A stretch of 64,000 bases of DNA, taken from NCBI GenBank assembly GCA_949825065.1, contig OX463838.1, forward strand, positions 2,706,251 through 2,770,250, written 5' to 3'. A model generated the notes under the pieces. That model was not told where the DNA came from. It saw only the letters and a program-made list of their open reading frames with translations, and searched no databases. Position numbers and translations under genes: made by a program. Positions 1 to 9,639 of the stretch are shown piece by piece (position 1 is the first letter of the stretch; every line of letters begins with the position of its first letter). Source of the stretch: Odontocerum albicorne (taxonomy: Eukaryota; Arthropoda; Insecta; Trichoptera; Odontoceridae).

Positions 1-149
1 AAAGAACTTCTAAATAACAATCAGACCAGAGTGTCCAAGGTCTACCAACACTAGCTTTAGAGCATTATCCAAGAACATTCTGTATTCTATGAAATCTTAA
101 AATACGGGTTCAAGTTAATAATATGAATCAAACAATAGCAACATTTTAA

Positions 150-780
150 CCCTTCCCTTACGGTGATAAAAATAATACGCGTGCTCCGGTGTTGGGTAGT
201 GAGTACGCAATAAAAAATTAGCGATTTTAAATCGAAAAAATAAGAACATTCATAGATAATCCCCTTAATTAATTATAATTGAAGTGAAAAATTATAATAA
301 TTGAGATTTATTTGCTGAAAACATTAAAAAACCATCTGAAAATATTAAAAAACGCTCACGGAACGGGCGTACGTCTAACCTATTTGCAAGCCTAGAAGCT
401 ACTAGTGGCGCGGAACGTCAGTCGCATACCCCGGCGCTTACGCCTTTACTTGCGACGTTGAGACAATTCAGCTCCTCGCAATTCAGTCTAGTATGCAAGA
501 GTGAGATGCGAATATAGTGTCGCGCTTCCCGCATACTATTCACCTATCGTCAAGACGAGGCACTCGCAGCGTTTAAATGCGAATTTGTTTTCGATCTTTA
601 CAAAACACCTCGATGTAGTCGATAAATTCTGATTATTATTAATATTATTTTTTAAATCAATGCGTAAATATATTATGGAGGAATACCTAAAATCTTAACC
701 TTGTATTTATTATATTTATAGAGATATTGATGGTTATTAGAAGTAACGTGTAGAAGATACCCAACACAGGGAAGGAAAGG
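150..780 (+). mobile_element. TTAA-flanked piggyBac-type MITE, copy 1
   Basis: The element sits between TTAA at 146-149 and TTAA at 781-784. Its ends are imperfect inverted repeats, CCCTTCCCTTACGGTG on the left and CACAGGGAAGGAAAGG on the right. TTAA duplication is the hallmark of piggyBac transposition. Three more copies in the same orientation lie at 16670, 42046 and 56890 and share the right-hand body (about 90 bp ending in CACAGGGAAGG). This copy is the most diverged at its left end. It holds no transposase reading frame, so it is non-autonomous. Confidence 0.8.
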
Positions 781-836
781 TTAATGGAGCTGGGTAAAAC
801 TATGTGACTAAACAGCAGAGGATCGTTGAACTGGGG

Positions 837-900
837 AATTTTGTGTCTTAGTTGGTAAGACGCCTGTCTTCCAAGAAGGGAGTTAGTGCCCATTTTTTTA
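837..900 (+). repeat. SINE-1 tRNA-like head fragment
   Basis: The stretch reads like the A-box half of the tRNA-derived SINE seen elsewhere here (CTTAGTTGGTAAGACGC followed by CTGTCTTCCAAG). It matches the heads at 44230, 50290 and 52350. The B box is missing, so only a 5' piece is present. Confidence 0.4.
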
Positions 901-979
901 AAGAGCTCCAAATCTTATTTTCAATTAAAGTCTTTTTTATCAATTTTCTGGTTTGTTGACAGATATTGCTACATTACAA

Positions 980-1162
980 TTGTTCTATATATGTTGAATG
1001 AGATGTGTGTGGATTTCTGTATGATGATGATTTGGTAGTGTAAACGAAGAATGAGGACGAATTGCAGTCTGATAAATAGGTTGTATGAAATATGGAAACA
1101 GAAAGATTTGGCAATAAACGTTGCGAAATCCAAATTCATAATGAAAGAAAAGTGTGGAAGGA
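980..1162 (+). pseudogene. LINE-A reverse transcriptase fragment (catalytic region)
   Basis: With one frameshift the plus strand reads FLYDDDLVV then SLINRLYEIWKQKDLAINV and AKSKFIM, the palm region around the catalytic Y-x-D-D box of a non-LTR reverse transcriptase plus the following helix. An in-frame stop and the frameshift show it is dead. The same copy resumes at 1905 after a Penelope-like insertion and again at 2911 after a TTAA element. Related fragments lie at 7756, 8866, 12150, 13432, 23455, 25010 and 31115. Confidence 0.65.
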
Positions 1163-1179
1163 AAATAAAGTGCGAATAA

Positions 1180-1677
1180 ATGGAGCAAAGTCCTCTTTAT
1201 AAAAAAAATATATCATATGAAATAACCAAAAATATTCCAAGTCACATAAAGCCAGCTTTTTACACTAACTTTAATCTTCGGAAACTCTTATTTAATGTGA
1301 AAGGCAAAAATGGAATACTTAGCAACAGTGGTGTGTATAAACTTTTATGTGCTGACTGTGATAATTTCTATATAGAAAAGACAGGAAGATCTTTTGAAAA
1401 GACATTTCGTGAACACAAATCCACCTTAACAAATCCTCTAATTTATTCTGAAATGGCTAATCATTGTCACCGTGAGAATCATACTTTTTCTATCGATGAT
1501 GCCAAATTCTTACATATTAGTGGCAACAGAAATAAATTGGACAGATTAGAGGCCCTAGAAATTTCTAAGTCAGTAAACCGATCGGAACATCTGTTGAACA
1601 GTTATTTCCCCAAAATCTCCCCGCTCTTGGCCGAAATTATCCCTAGCCTTCCTCACCCCCCAGCCTCCAACCGTTGA
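1180..1677 (+). CDS. Penelope-like element GIY-YIG endonuclease domain, 5'-truncated
   Basis: The open frame gives 165 residues. Its ATG lies in the target duplication, so the start is accidental and true coding enters just downstream. Residues 51-70 read GVYKLL...DNFYIEKTGR, the GIY and YIG boxes plus the conserved TGRS arginine of GIY-YIG nucleases; a CADC pair (57-60) and NHCHRENH (94-101) resemble the Cys/His motifs of Penelope endonucleases. The second box reads YIE rather than YIG. In intact elements this domain follows a reverse transcriptase and nicks DNA to prime integration. Here the frame is intact but isolated, so it is unlikely to be functional. Homologous broken copies occur at 14612 and 46905 on the minus strand. 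Confidence 0.75.
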   Translation: MEQSPLYKKNISYEITKNIPSHIKPAFYTNFNLRKLLFNVKGKNGILSNSGVYKLLCADCDNFYIEKTGRSFEKTFREHKSTLTNPLIYSEMANHCHRENHTFSIDDAKFLHISGNRNKLDRLEALEISKSVNRSEHLLNSYFPKISPLLAEIIPSLPHPPASNR

Positions 1678-1862
1678 AGCGTCTATATCGGTACCAGTTC
1701 GAACAGCATTTAGTCCTGTTTGCGCTCCCCTGAAGATGAGGTGAAAGCCTTGAAACCGGTACGGTTATACCGTCACAAAAAAGTGGAATAAACAGTGTTT
1801 GTTAAAAATAAATTACAATGTATTTAAACCTCCACAACGTTAATGCCTTAACTATAAACAAC
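1188..1862 (+). mobile_element. Penelope-like element, 5'-truncated insertion with target duplication
   Basis: This block interrupts LINE-A. About 24 bp are repeated on both sides with a few mismatches (AAAATAAAGTGCG at 1164 and 1864, each followed by a near-identical ATGGAG segment), which I read as the target-site duplication. The insert carries the C-terminal GIY-YIG endonuclease coding region and a 3' segment with a hammerhead ribozyme core, both diagnostic of Penelope-like retroelements. The reverse transcriptase is absent, so only the last ~0.7 kb was inserted. Confidence 0.8.
1722..1790 (+). ncRNA. Hammerhead ribozyme motif in Penelope 3' region
   Basis: The conserved core is in order: CTGAAGA at 1730-1736 (fits CUGANGA), a short AGG/CCT stem II, GAAA at 1752-1755, stem III of CGGTA pairing with TACCG, then GTC at 1772-1774, the canonical NUH cleavage triplet. 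Penelope-like elements are known to carry hammerheads in their terminal repeats. Self-cleavage is inferred from the motif only. Confidence 0.7.
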
Positions 1863-1904
1863 AAAATAAAGTGCGATATATGGAGTAGGAATGAAAAATG
1901 AATA

Positions 1905-2215
1905 AATTTGCTGTTTAGGTATTATTTTCTCAGTTACTGGAAGAATTACGAAGGATATTGAACGGCGTGTATCGATAGAAAACAAAATCAATGGATCATC
2001 AAAACATATGTACTCGAACCGGACAATATCAAAATCTGTTAAGACGATAGTTCACTACACTATTTTAGTACTAAATTTGAAGTATGATTTTGAAACTTGG
2101 ATGTGGAAATATACTGAAAAAGGCCGAATAAATGCTGTAAAAATACGTGCACTCAGAAGACTACATGGGTTGACAATGTATGACAGAATGTGGAGTTAAG
2201 TAATTAGGGATGAAT
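1905..2215 (+). pseudogene. LINE-A reverse transcriptase fragment (thumb and C-terminus)
   Basis: This continues the copy broken at 1162. Shifting frames give YYFLSYWKNYEGY-like and YLG-type palm/thumb residues, then KIRALRRLHGLTMYDRMW, matching the MRTLRRMHG...MYDRIRNE block seen at 23455 and 31261. Stops and frameshifts are frequent. It is interrupted at 2222-2225 (TTAA) by the element at 2226-2906 and resumes at 2911. Confidence 0.6.
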
Positions 2216-2225
2216 GTGAACTTAA

Positions 2226-2906
2226 TTAAGGGGGTTTTCTACTCTAGAAATTTGAAAAAAAAAGCATTTTTTTGCATGTTTTTAAAGTTTATTAGACCTT
2301 TAAGAATATGTTCTCAAAAGGAAGTTTTAAAATTCTGAATATTTACGAAGTTATAGCTATAAATGAGGCAGCAACTACGCCGCACCGGAATGACTCGGAC
2401 AATAACCTCAAAATTTTAAACGCGTTTTTCTCGAATTTACTTTTTTCGACCTGGTTGACATAAAATCTCAAGTTCTATTTTGATAAATGTTTTTATATCG
2501 TCTTTACCTCGGAAAATTTAAAACAATTTTTTTACTTTTTTTTTTAAATTTGAAAAAAGGGGTAAAATTATTTTAATTGTTATCAGACAGCCGCCATTTT
2601 ACAATCAACTATATTTTTGGTACCAACTATAACCACATTATTTATTACTAAGAAACTGTGTATAATTTTTATTTCAAATTTAAAAAAGGACTCTAATCAT
2701 GTCGACCAGCTTACCCCCTTTATTAAGATATAACAGCTGGTAAAATCTTGAATTTAAAAAAAAATCAAACTTTTTTTGTACATTCTCAAATCATCAATAA
2801 ACGTACTGTAAAAAGTTTTAAGGGAAAAACATATTTAGTTTTTTTTAATTCAGTCTGAAAAAACGCCCGAAATTCACGCCTCTACTATAGTGTATAATAT
2901 ACCCCC
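2226..2906 (+). mobile_element. TTAA-inserted MITE, second family, copy 1
   Basis: LINE-A coding sequence reads GAATGTGAAC-TTAA then resumes at TTAA-GGCTGATG, so the 681-bp insert is flanked by TTAA at 2222-2225 and 2907-2910. The ends are short inverted repeats (TTAAGGGGGT and ATACCCCC). There is no coding sequence. A second copy in the opposite orientation lies near 18057-18860. The ends begin with G rather than the CCC usual for piggyBac, so superfamily is uncertain. Confidence 0.7.
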
Positions 2907-2910
2907 TTAA

Positions 2911-3000
2911 GGCTGATGTATTGAGTAAAGTAAATAAGAGTACACTGAGGTGGTTTGAGCATTTAGAAAGAATAACTTGTTCGCCAGTTTGTTTTATCTT
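2911..3000 (+). pseudogene. LINE-A C-terminal fragment, continuation
   Basis: The frame reads KADVLSKVNKSTLRWFEHLE, the conserved LRWFGHVER-type motif near the C-terminus of this reverse transcriptase. It directly continues the sequence interrupted at 2222, proving that the MITE at 2226-2906 is a younger insertion. Confidence 0.65.
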
Positions 3001-3141
3001 CAACATGTTCCAATGAAAGTCCGTTCCTTTGCAGTTTTCTTCGTCGTTGTAACATCCAAGTTTCTCTTTGATTTCATAGTAAATATAAGTCATTGTTTGA
3101 AGCTTGCCTGACAATATGGTTTTTAGATGTTCTTATCACAT

Positions 3142-3835
3142 GTTCATATAATTTATTTAACACTTTTATTGCAAATACAATCTGGCGGGCTTATTGCTCG
3201 GCGGAAATCTCATCCAACCAACCAGACAAAAGTAAATGAAGCAAGTTACATGGTCGCATAAATCATTCAAATGACTATCCATCCCCACGAAATCAATAAA
3301 CACATACGTGAGCATATGACCACGAACCCCACAAATATGGATAAACACCCGAACATTATTTTTCATATAAAGTGAGATATCATCAATCAAAAAGAAAGGA
3401 AGGGATGGTGGAGAGGAAAGGAAAAGAAAAATCAGGAATGAAACACGTTATTTTACTGACTAGAAATTAAGAGTTTTTTCAGTCGCTTCTTATCAGTCGC
3501 TTTTTCAGTCGCTTCTTAGCATGCCAAGGAAAGAGCAAGTCTTATATTGGCTTGTAACTGATTCCAGAGTCTCACTGCATGGACAGTAAAGGACGACGTA
3601 AAAAAAGAGGAGCGGTGAACTGGAAAGGCCAATAGACGATCTCGGTTTGAGCGTAGCGCTAATCCATGATTGGAAAAACGCTGAAAATTTTTGGCGAGAT
3701 AAGAGTGGGTGACGGGACAGTTAAGGATATTATACAATAGATACAGTATGTGAATTTGGCGTCTATTTCTAACATTCAACTAGTTTAATGCCTTCTGGTA
3801 TGAAGTTATACGATCGTACTTTCGTAGTTTGAAAA
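3142..3835 (-). pseudogene. LINE-B 3' end: reverse transcriptase C-terminus and 3' UTR
   Basis: On the minus strand the frame from about 3779 reads NVRNRRQIHILYLLYNIL, then LALRSNRD, LLAFPVHRSSFFTSSFTV and HAVRLWNQLQ. This is the C-terminal tail of CR1/jockey-type non-LTR reverse transcriptases. The expected FKKRLKKLLIS end is scrambled by a small tandem duplication at 3475-3520. The 3' UTR runs down to 3142 and ends in a polyadenylation-like AATAAA and (AAATA)n when read on the minus strand. The upstream part of the same copy is at 4353-4450, separated by a LINE-K insertion. Confidence 0.75.
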
Positions 3836-4352
3836 TAAATAAATATAGGTTTATTGACAACAACACAGTATGTACAAAATATATTTAAATAACATTTCTA
3901 AAACACATAAATTGCAGATAATACATTAAATACAGAAGCTATCAAAAGGCAATATAGTATGTACATAATACATTTAGACACATTTCAAGAACACATTAAA
4001 AAGAGAATACACTAAAAAATAGAAGCTATCAAAAGGTCTGGGCTCATCTAATAACATCCCCCCGACCAAGATACACTCCACCAATATAGGGCGAGCCCAG
4101 TCACGGGGACACCAGATGTTTTTCAGCCCACACCCTTGAACACGTAGAACAAGAATATATAAAAAAAACAGAAAATAAATAGATGACAAAAAAAATACAT
4201 TCAAGAGAGAAGACATTAAAAGGTCCGGGCTCATCCCACAAACATTCCTCCGGCCGAGATACACTCCACCAATGTAGGGCGAGCCCGACCGCAAGGCCAT
4301 TAGGGGCCTTCCATCCCAGACCCCTAGATTAAAGAATAAATAGAGAAAAAAA
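3836..4352 (-). mobile_element. LINE-K 3' end inserted in LINE-B
   Basis: Comparison with the uninterrupted LINE-B copy at 30062 shows an extra ~517 bp here, replacing a few bases between TTCAAAATG and TTTTCAAAC. On the minus strand it ends ...AATAAACCTATATTTATTTATTTT, a polyadenylation signal and tail. Two internal units, about 4014-4150 and 4205-4330, are similar to each other (both carry GATACACTCCACCAAT and GGGCGAGCCC). Part of the same sequence recurs at 52308-52345 and 52530-52560. I recognise no protein. Confidence 0.55.
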
Positions 4353-4450
4353 CATTTTGAAGACGCTGTAATTTGTCCAGCTGTTCCTCTGTAACATCCA
4401 AATAACAGACGTCCGCATAGTCCAGAATCGGAAAGAGCAGAAATCAAATT
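4353..4450 (-). pseudogene. LINE-B reverse transcriptase fragment, upstream part
   Basis: The minus strand reads LDYADVCYLDVTEEQLDKLQ then RLQN, the segment that precedes the LINE-B C-terminus (compare VTEEQLDKLQRLQNVCLRF at 30087). It is the 5' continuation of the copy at 3142-3835. Confidence 0.65.
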
Positions 4451-4452
4451 AT

Positions 4453-5130
4453 CGAAATTGTCTATTATTTATTTTCTTCTAGGATATGGAATTGTCTAAT
4501 TTTATAGATAATCGTGAATCTCATTGACCATCGGAACATTTAAACTTTTACATAATTCAATCTCTTCTTGTAAAGTTTTTACTCGGTCCAGGATTTCGTC
4601 CCGTGGAGAACAGCTGATCTTACAATAGCTGATGCATTCTTCCCTTGAATACATTGGACATTTTTTTGTCAAAGAGCAATCAATTGTCTAATATCAAATA
4701 TCATTATAGAAATATATACAACGTATATATTCAGATATACGTTGACTGTTTTGACAGTGAAACGACAACATTAAGGCAAGGCATACATTAGAATTTTAAT
4801 TTATTTGTCGAGAGGAAGCAATGAACTCTGGCCAATACGAGTGTTAATTATTTTTAAAATATGCAAAGTTATTTGTAAATTTTAATAAAATCATATATAG
4901 GCGTAAATCCTGCTTTGAGATATTTGAGAAAATATGGTATCGCTTTTAAAAGAATTATATTTATGCATGATTTTTTTTTCATCCTTGGTGCAATATATAG
5001 TACCTTACATAATTATTGAAATAAATAGTCAGTTCTTCATTCATTACAAACAAAAATAATATTAAAATTAAAAAAAAACTAATTTATAACAGTTCAAATA
5101 AAAAGACACATCAAAACAATAAAATAATTT
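4453..5130. other. Unassigned AT-rich stretch
   Basis: I find no protein motif, repeat unit or RNA gene here. Short AT-rich runs and a small palindrome around ATATACAACGTATAT (about 4715-4735) are the only structure. It may be decayed element sequence. Confidence 0.4.
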
Positions 5131-5656
5131 ATTTTTTTATTTATTTATTTAACACTTTTATTGCAAATACAATGGTGGGATTATTGTCAGGCGGCAATCT
5201 CTTCCAACCAGCCAGACAAAAGTAAATGAAGCAAGTTACGTGGTCGCATAAATCATTCAAATGACTATCCATAAACACATATTTGAGCATATGCCCACGG
5301 AATCCACAAAGACGGACAATCACCCGAACATTCCTGTTCATATAAAGTGAGATATCATCAATTAAAAGAAAAGGAAGGGATGTTGGAGAGGAACGGAAAA
5401 GAAATATTAGGAATGAAACACGTTATTTTACCGACTAGAAATTAAGAGTTTTTTCAGTCGCTTCTTAAAGCATGCCAACGACGGAGCGAGTCTTATATTG
5501 CTTTGTAACTGATTCCAGAGTTTCACTGCATGAACAGTCAAAGACGATGTAAAAAAAGAGGAGCGGTGAACTGGAAAGGCCAATAGACAATTTCTGTTTG
5601 AGCGTAGCGCTAATCCATGATTGGAAAGACGCTGAAAATTTAATACATAAGTAAGC
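5131..5656 (-). pseudogene. LINE-B 3' end, second copy
   Basis: The minus strand gives NFQRLSNHGLALRSNRNCLL then FPVHRSSFFTSSLTVHAVKL and FKKRLKKLLISS, the complete LINE-B C-terminus, with the stop followed by a 3' UTR that ends in (TAAA)n at 5131-5150. The homology starts abruptly at 5656, so the copy is 5'-truncated. A second frame of the same DNA is also open but is a shadow. Confidence 0.75.
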
Positions 5657-7345
5657 AAGGGCACAAGTCAAAATTATTTCTTAAAATGTAAAATATACAG
5701 TTGATATACGATACGGGACCGTTTCGGGTCAGCTGCCCGCACCTCACCGCACAGAGCGTGTCTCTCTTCATATTTGTGTGAAAAGAATAGTACAGTATAC
5801 AATTCACACTTTATAAATTCTGCAATCAGTCTTCTTTTGAAGCTCAACAGACAATGGTAAAAATATCAGCAGTATGTATTAGCTAATTGATTTCTCAAAC
5901 GATGTGTTATGGCCTTTTGCAACGAAAACACTTTTAGAATTTCAACGTGTAGTTTTATTTGTATGAAGGTTGAATTACATTGATGTATAATATTAACAGT
6001 ATTATAATAAGGATGATGTTAATATCTTAGCGGCTTTAAGAATAGTGATTCTGCCTCAGATATGACCTCCTATTTAAAGCAAAGATAACTATACCACGAC
6101 CCTTCAATAGATTAAGAAGGAATTCGTCGAGCATGTTATGTTTGCCCTTTAAGGTCGAGTCGATATCGGTGATTTATCTCGTCCCCAGCTTACTCATTTA
6201 GTGATATCTAAATCTTATTGAATTTGGGCAGACGAGATGATAAACTTAACATAATACATCGAAGTTAAATTGACACTAATGTGATAGCGCTAATATTTAT
6301 AGGATCTAGTACATGGTTAGTATCGATAAGCTTGACAAGGGTATAATATAACTTATAATATTTATTTGAATGTGGATAAGATAACATCGGTTTTGGTGAT
6401 TAAACCGTGTTACAGATAATGATATTTATAGGTTCTTAGATAAGCGGAACATTGGTTGCGTTGAGGGTGAATGTATAGATAAGATTAGCATGTGCTGGCA
6501 GTAGATACATGACAGATGCATAAAGAGGAATTCTGCAGGTAATTAGAGATACTTTGTTTACAATAGAAAAAAGCTATATGTTGAGTACGTACTTGAGGAT
6601 TTATAATATGGAAAAAGCTAAACAATTCAATACAATTTAAGTGAGAATTAATGATTTTATGTAAAAAAAAAAAGTGAATTATTTGGTAGTCTTTTCATCA
6701 GAGGTAATAAATTCAACAATTGTTCGAGATAGTTATAATTAACGTCAAATTTAATGTATATAAATCTCAAAAAAATATGCAGTACTCTTTCAAACGCGCT
6801 TATATGAACATTGTAGCAAGGGGACAAAACAGTAAAATAATAATCAAGCTGACTAACATACGTGCTAATAAAGTATACAACAGTGTTAATGTCTGTATTG
6901 AAGAGGAATCCTTAGATATCCTCAAAATAACCAAAATAATACATATTTAATCTACCTTCATATTCATGGAATTAAAATAAAATAAAATACTTAACTTTGT
7001 TTTCTGTGGTTTAATATTTTATTGTATAGAAATTATATTGTATAGAAATTGCTTAGAAATTGTATAGAAATAGATAGAAAAATTGTATAGAAATTGCTTT
7101 TGAGGATTTTGTGAAAGAATAAACTTTATTGAGGAATCTTCTTGAAAAGAAAGAGATATTTATAACCAAAAAAAATTACGAAGCGGGCTGTATGTGATTT
7201 GGTTTGTGGAAGGTTTAGTGGATTGTATTCGATAGATGCGAGAGGTTTAGTGGACTGTATATGCATGGGTTGGTTACGGATCGTAGGACCATATAGTGAG
7301 GCGTCAGCCAAACTGGAAAGAAAGGAGAACAGGAATGGTACTCAC
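5657..7345. other. Unassigned stretch with a small tandem repeat
   Basis: No recognisable gene. A 76-codon frame at 6720-6950 (plus) has no motif I know and AT-driven codon use, so I do not call it. At 7020-7105 a degenerate unit ATTGTATAGAAATTGCTT is repeated four to five times. GC rises sharply only from 7346 onward. Confidence 0.4.
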
Positions 7346-7735
7346 GGTTGTCTTGTTCGATGAAAGGGCGTGGATGACGGGATTCGGAGATCTCGGCTAA
7401 TGTTGAGAACTCTTGGAGCGTCACCGCGGTTGGTAAATCCGCTCGTTTTAGGTTCTTCTGGTTCGTCGTTGATGAGCCGGGCCGCCCAGCGGCTGGCCCG
7501 GTTCGAGATGTCCTCCCGCCGCAAATGGACGAGACCGGGCGGAATATCGTCGTCGAGTTAGAAAACCGACATACGCGACAATACTATAATTTTACTTGTG
7601 AGAATAACCTCGACAGGACCGGGAGCGATGACGATGCGGCCCGCGCGCGACAGGGGCCGGCCGCGATAAAAGAGCGCCCCCACATGACGGGGGCCGGCAT
7701 TCCGCGTCACGCTATGGCGTGAACAGTATTGATGC
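7346..7735 (-). other. GC-rich CpG-dense island, possibly coding on the minus strand
   Basis: The composition differs strongly from the surrounding DNA. One minus-strand frame (7342-7553) reads DDDIPPGLVHLRREDISN, RASRWAARLINDEPEEPKTS and RDLRIPSSTPFHRTRQP, with third positions mostly G or C as in genuine coding sequence. A TAA lies just upstream, so any exon would need an internal start or splice. Near its 3' end the minus strand reads ACCGTGAGTACC, which could be a splice donor. A second GC block at 7600-7735 contains GATAAAAG. I do not recognise the protein; a captured exon, decayed gene or solo LTR are alternatives. Confidence 0.35.
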
Positions 7736-7755
7736 ATACTAAAATATTTATAAGT

Positions 7756-7835
7756 TTTTACAAAGCGGTAAAGCAAGGATGCGTTAAGTCACCCTGGTTG
7801 TTCAATATTTATATGGATTCAAGTGTGAAGGGACT
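7756..7835 (+). pseudogene. LINE-A reverse transcriptase fragment (RQGC box)
   Basis: The plus strand reads VKQGCVKSPWLFNIYMDSS, the RQGCVMSPWLFN box (finger/palm motif) of non-LTR reverse transcriptases. It is only about 80 bp and ends where LINE-C sequence begins. Confidence 0.6.
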
Positions 7836-7837
7836 TC

Positions 7838-7924
7838 ATTAGATATCTATGGTACAGAACAAAGGGCCAGTACCCAAAATATGCTCACCATGTCGAACTT
7901 ATCACGGTGTGTAAATATAGAAAC
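7838..7924 (+). pseudogene. LINE-C fragment
   Basis: The frame DIYGTEQRASTQNMLTMSNL followed by SRCVNIE matches HIYDTEQRAIIQNMLTISNF in the larger LINE-C copy at 8263. This fragment belongs downstream of that copy's position yet lies upstream of it, so the locus is rearranged. Confidence 0.55.
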
Positions 7925-7927
7925 CAA

Positions 7928-8262
7928 AACCGTTTGTCAAAAGTCACCACGTTAGTCTGCATTGGCTAGGGATGGGGTATACAATAATTGGATTTTCGAT
8001 TTTTTATACATAAAATTAAATGTTCGTAATTAGTATTAATTCATAGTGAATCTTGGCCTATTTAAATATATATACAAATCATACAATACATTAGAAAGTC
8101 AGTATAATGAAAATTAGGAATTAAAACGTCAATTTAGAGAAAAACTATTTTTCGATTTATAAAAAACTATTCGATTTGTAAAAAAAAACGATTTTATCCC
8201 ATCCCTTTGAGACATGACGTTTAAAACGTTGCAGGACCCATCATACATTTTCTGAAGTATAA
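7928..8262 (+). mobile_element. MITE-X fragment containing a GGGATGGGG-ended core
   Basis: This is the right half of MITE-X (complete at 26358-26895), ending CTACATTTTCTGAAGTATA-like at 8240-8262. Within it, 7970-8209 is bounded by AGGGATGGGGTA and its near reverse complement TATCCCATCCCT, resembling hAT termini. The same inner unit is at 33430, 60350 and 26400 always inside MITE-X, so it moves or is copied as part of it. Confidence 0.6.
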
Positions 8263-8850
8263 CCATTTCTCGCATTTGATATCGGACTGTTACAAACTAC
8301 TCGGTTTTATAATAAGAATATCAATAGAATTTAACAGTACCGATATTCTTCGAAACTTATATAATTATCTAATAAGAACCAAATTAGAATATGCATATGT
8401 AGTTTTGGCTCCTCATATATATGATACAGAACAAAGGGCGATTATCCAAAATATGCTCACCATATCGAACTTCTCGCGGTGTGTAACTATATAAGCCTCG
8501 AAACAAGAAGGCAAGAATCCATTGCGATATTCCTACTAAAGGTTTTTCAAGGTTGCTTTAACTGTCCCGCGATTCTAGAAGCACTAAGTTTATATGTACC
8601 TAATAAATATAGCCGTGCAAGGAATCACCCTCTGTTCTACATACCAACTTACGGGACGAATATCATGGCTAAACACTCAGTCACGCGTGGTATAGAGATA
8701 TTGAACCAATTGAATGACACTGTGGATATATTCTCGGTACCGCCTAGCATTATGAGAAGAATCCTGGCTGATATTCTTCCTAACGAATAAGTTAACGCTA
8801 GTAGCAGACACTATTTGTGTAACAGGAGAAATCCGTGCAAAGTAGATAAA
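8263..8850 (+). pseudogene. LINE-C reverse transcriptase C-terminus
   Basis: Two overlapping frames (8276-8494 and 8479-8790) together give SDCYKLLGFIIRISIEFNST, then LIRTKLEYAYVVLAPHIYD, ETRRQESIAIFLLKVFQG, and SVTRGIEILNQLND with FSVPPSIMRRILADIL. This is the C-terminal region of jockey/CR1-like non-LTR reverse transcriptases (YKLLGFI...LEYA..VLAPH). One frameshift near 8480 splits it. The copy starts exactly at the MITE-X end, a junction repeated at 60293 and 33685. Other copies: 38640 and 59768 (minus). Confidence 0.7.
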
Positions 8851-8865
8851 AAAAATGGTAGCATA

Positions 8866-9056
8866 CAAATGTCGAATGAGAATAAATGTGGATTACTGTA
8901 TGTAGTGACTTGGTAGTGTAGGCGGAGAGTAAAGATGAAATGCAGACGTAAATAAGAAATTGTATGAGAGATGCGAAGAAAAAGATCTGAGAATGAATGT
9001 AGCAAAAAAAGTATTGGTACTAGAAAAGTGTGAAAGAGACGAAGAAACAAAGTTTG
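8866..9056 (+). pseudogene. LINE-A reverse transcriptase fragment
   Basis: The DNA aligns by eye with 990-1162: both carry a GGATT-CTGTATG segment, TTGGTAGTGTA, a Leu-rich stretch and GAAAAGTGTG...GAAG. It is the Y-x-D-D region, heavily mutated, with no open frame. Confidence 0.5.
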
Positions 9057-9146
9057 AAATCAATCTGTTCACGATTCTTAAGCCGATTTAGACGCCAAGT
9101 TGATAAATACACATACGAATATATCAAAACTCTATCAACATTTGTT

Positions 9147-9635
9147 CTTTCTCAGTGTGATATCTTTATAACACAACTCATCTTTCTCAGTGTGATATCT
9201 TTATAACACAACTCATCTTTCTCAGTGTGATATCTTTATAATACAACTCATCTTTCTCAGTGTGATATCTTTATAACACAACTCATCCTTCTCAGTGTGA
9301 TATCTTTATAACACAACTCATCTTTCTCAGTGTGATATCTTTATAACACAACTCATCTTTCTCAGTGTGATATCTTTATAACACAACTCATCTTTCTCAG
9401 TGTGATATCTTTATAACACAACTCATCTTTCTCAGTGTGATATCTTTATAACACAACTCATCTTTCTCAGTGTGATATCTTTATAACACAACTCATCTTT
9501 CTCAGTGTGATATCTTTATAACACAACTCATCTTTCAAAGTGTGATATCTTTATAACACAACTCATCTTACTCAGTGTGATATCTTTATAACACAACTCA
9601 TCTTTCTCAGTGTGATATAACACAACTCATCTTTT
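9147..9635. repeat. 35-bp satellite array, about 14 copies
   Basis: The unit is TTTCTCAGTGTGATATC followed by TTTATAACACAACTCATC. Copies are nearly identical; single variants occur (TCAAAG for TCTCAG near 9535), and the last unit is shortened. Low divergence implies recent expansion. Confidence 0.95.
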
Positions 9636-9639
9636 TACT

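Noticed and set aside
3974..4447. 157-codon minus-strand frame
   Set aside because: It crosses the junction between LINE-B coding and LINE-K UTR in the wrong frame.
7370..7722. Plus-strand frames in the GC-rich island
   Set aside because: Lack of stops is due to GC content; the minus strand has better codon use.
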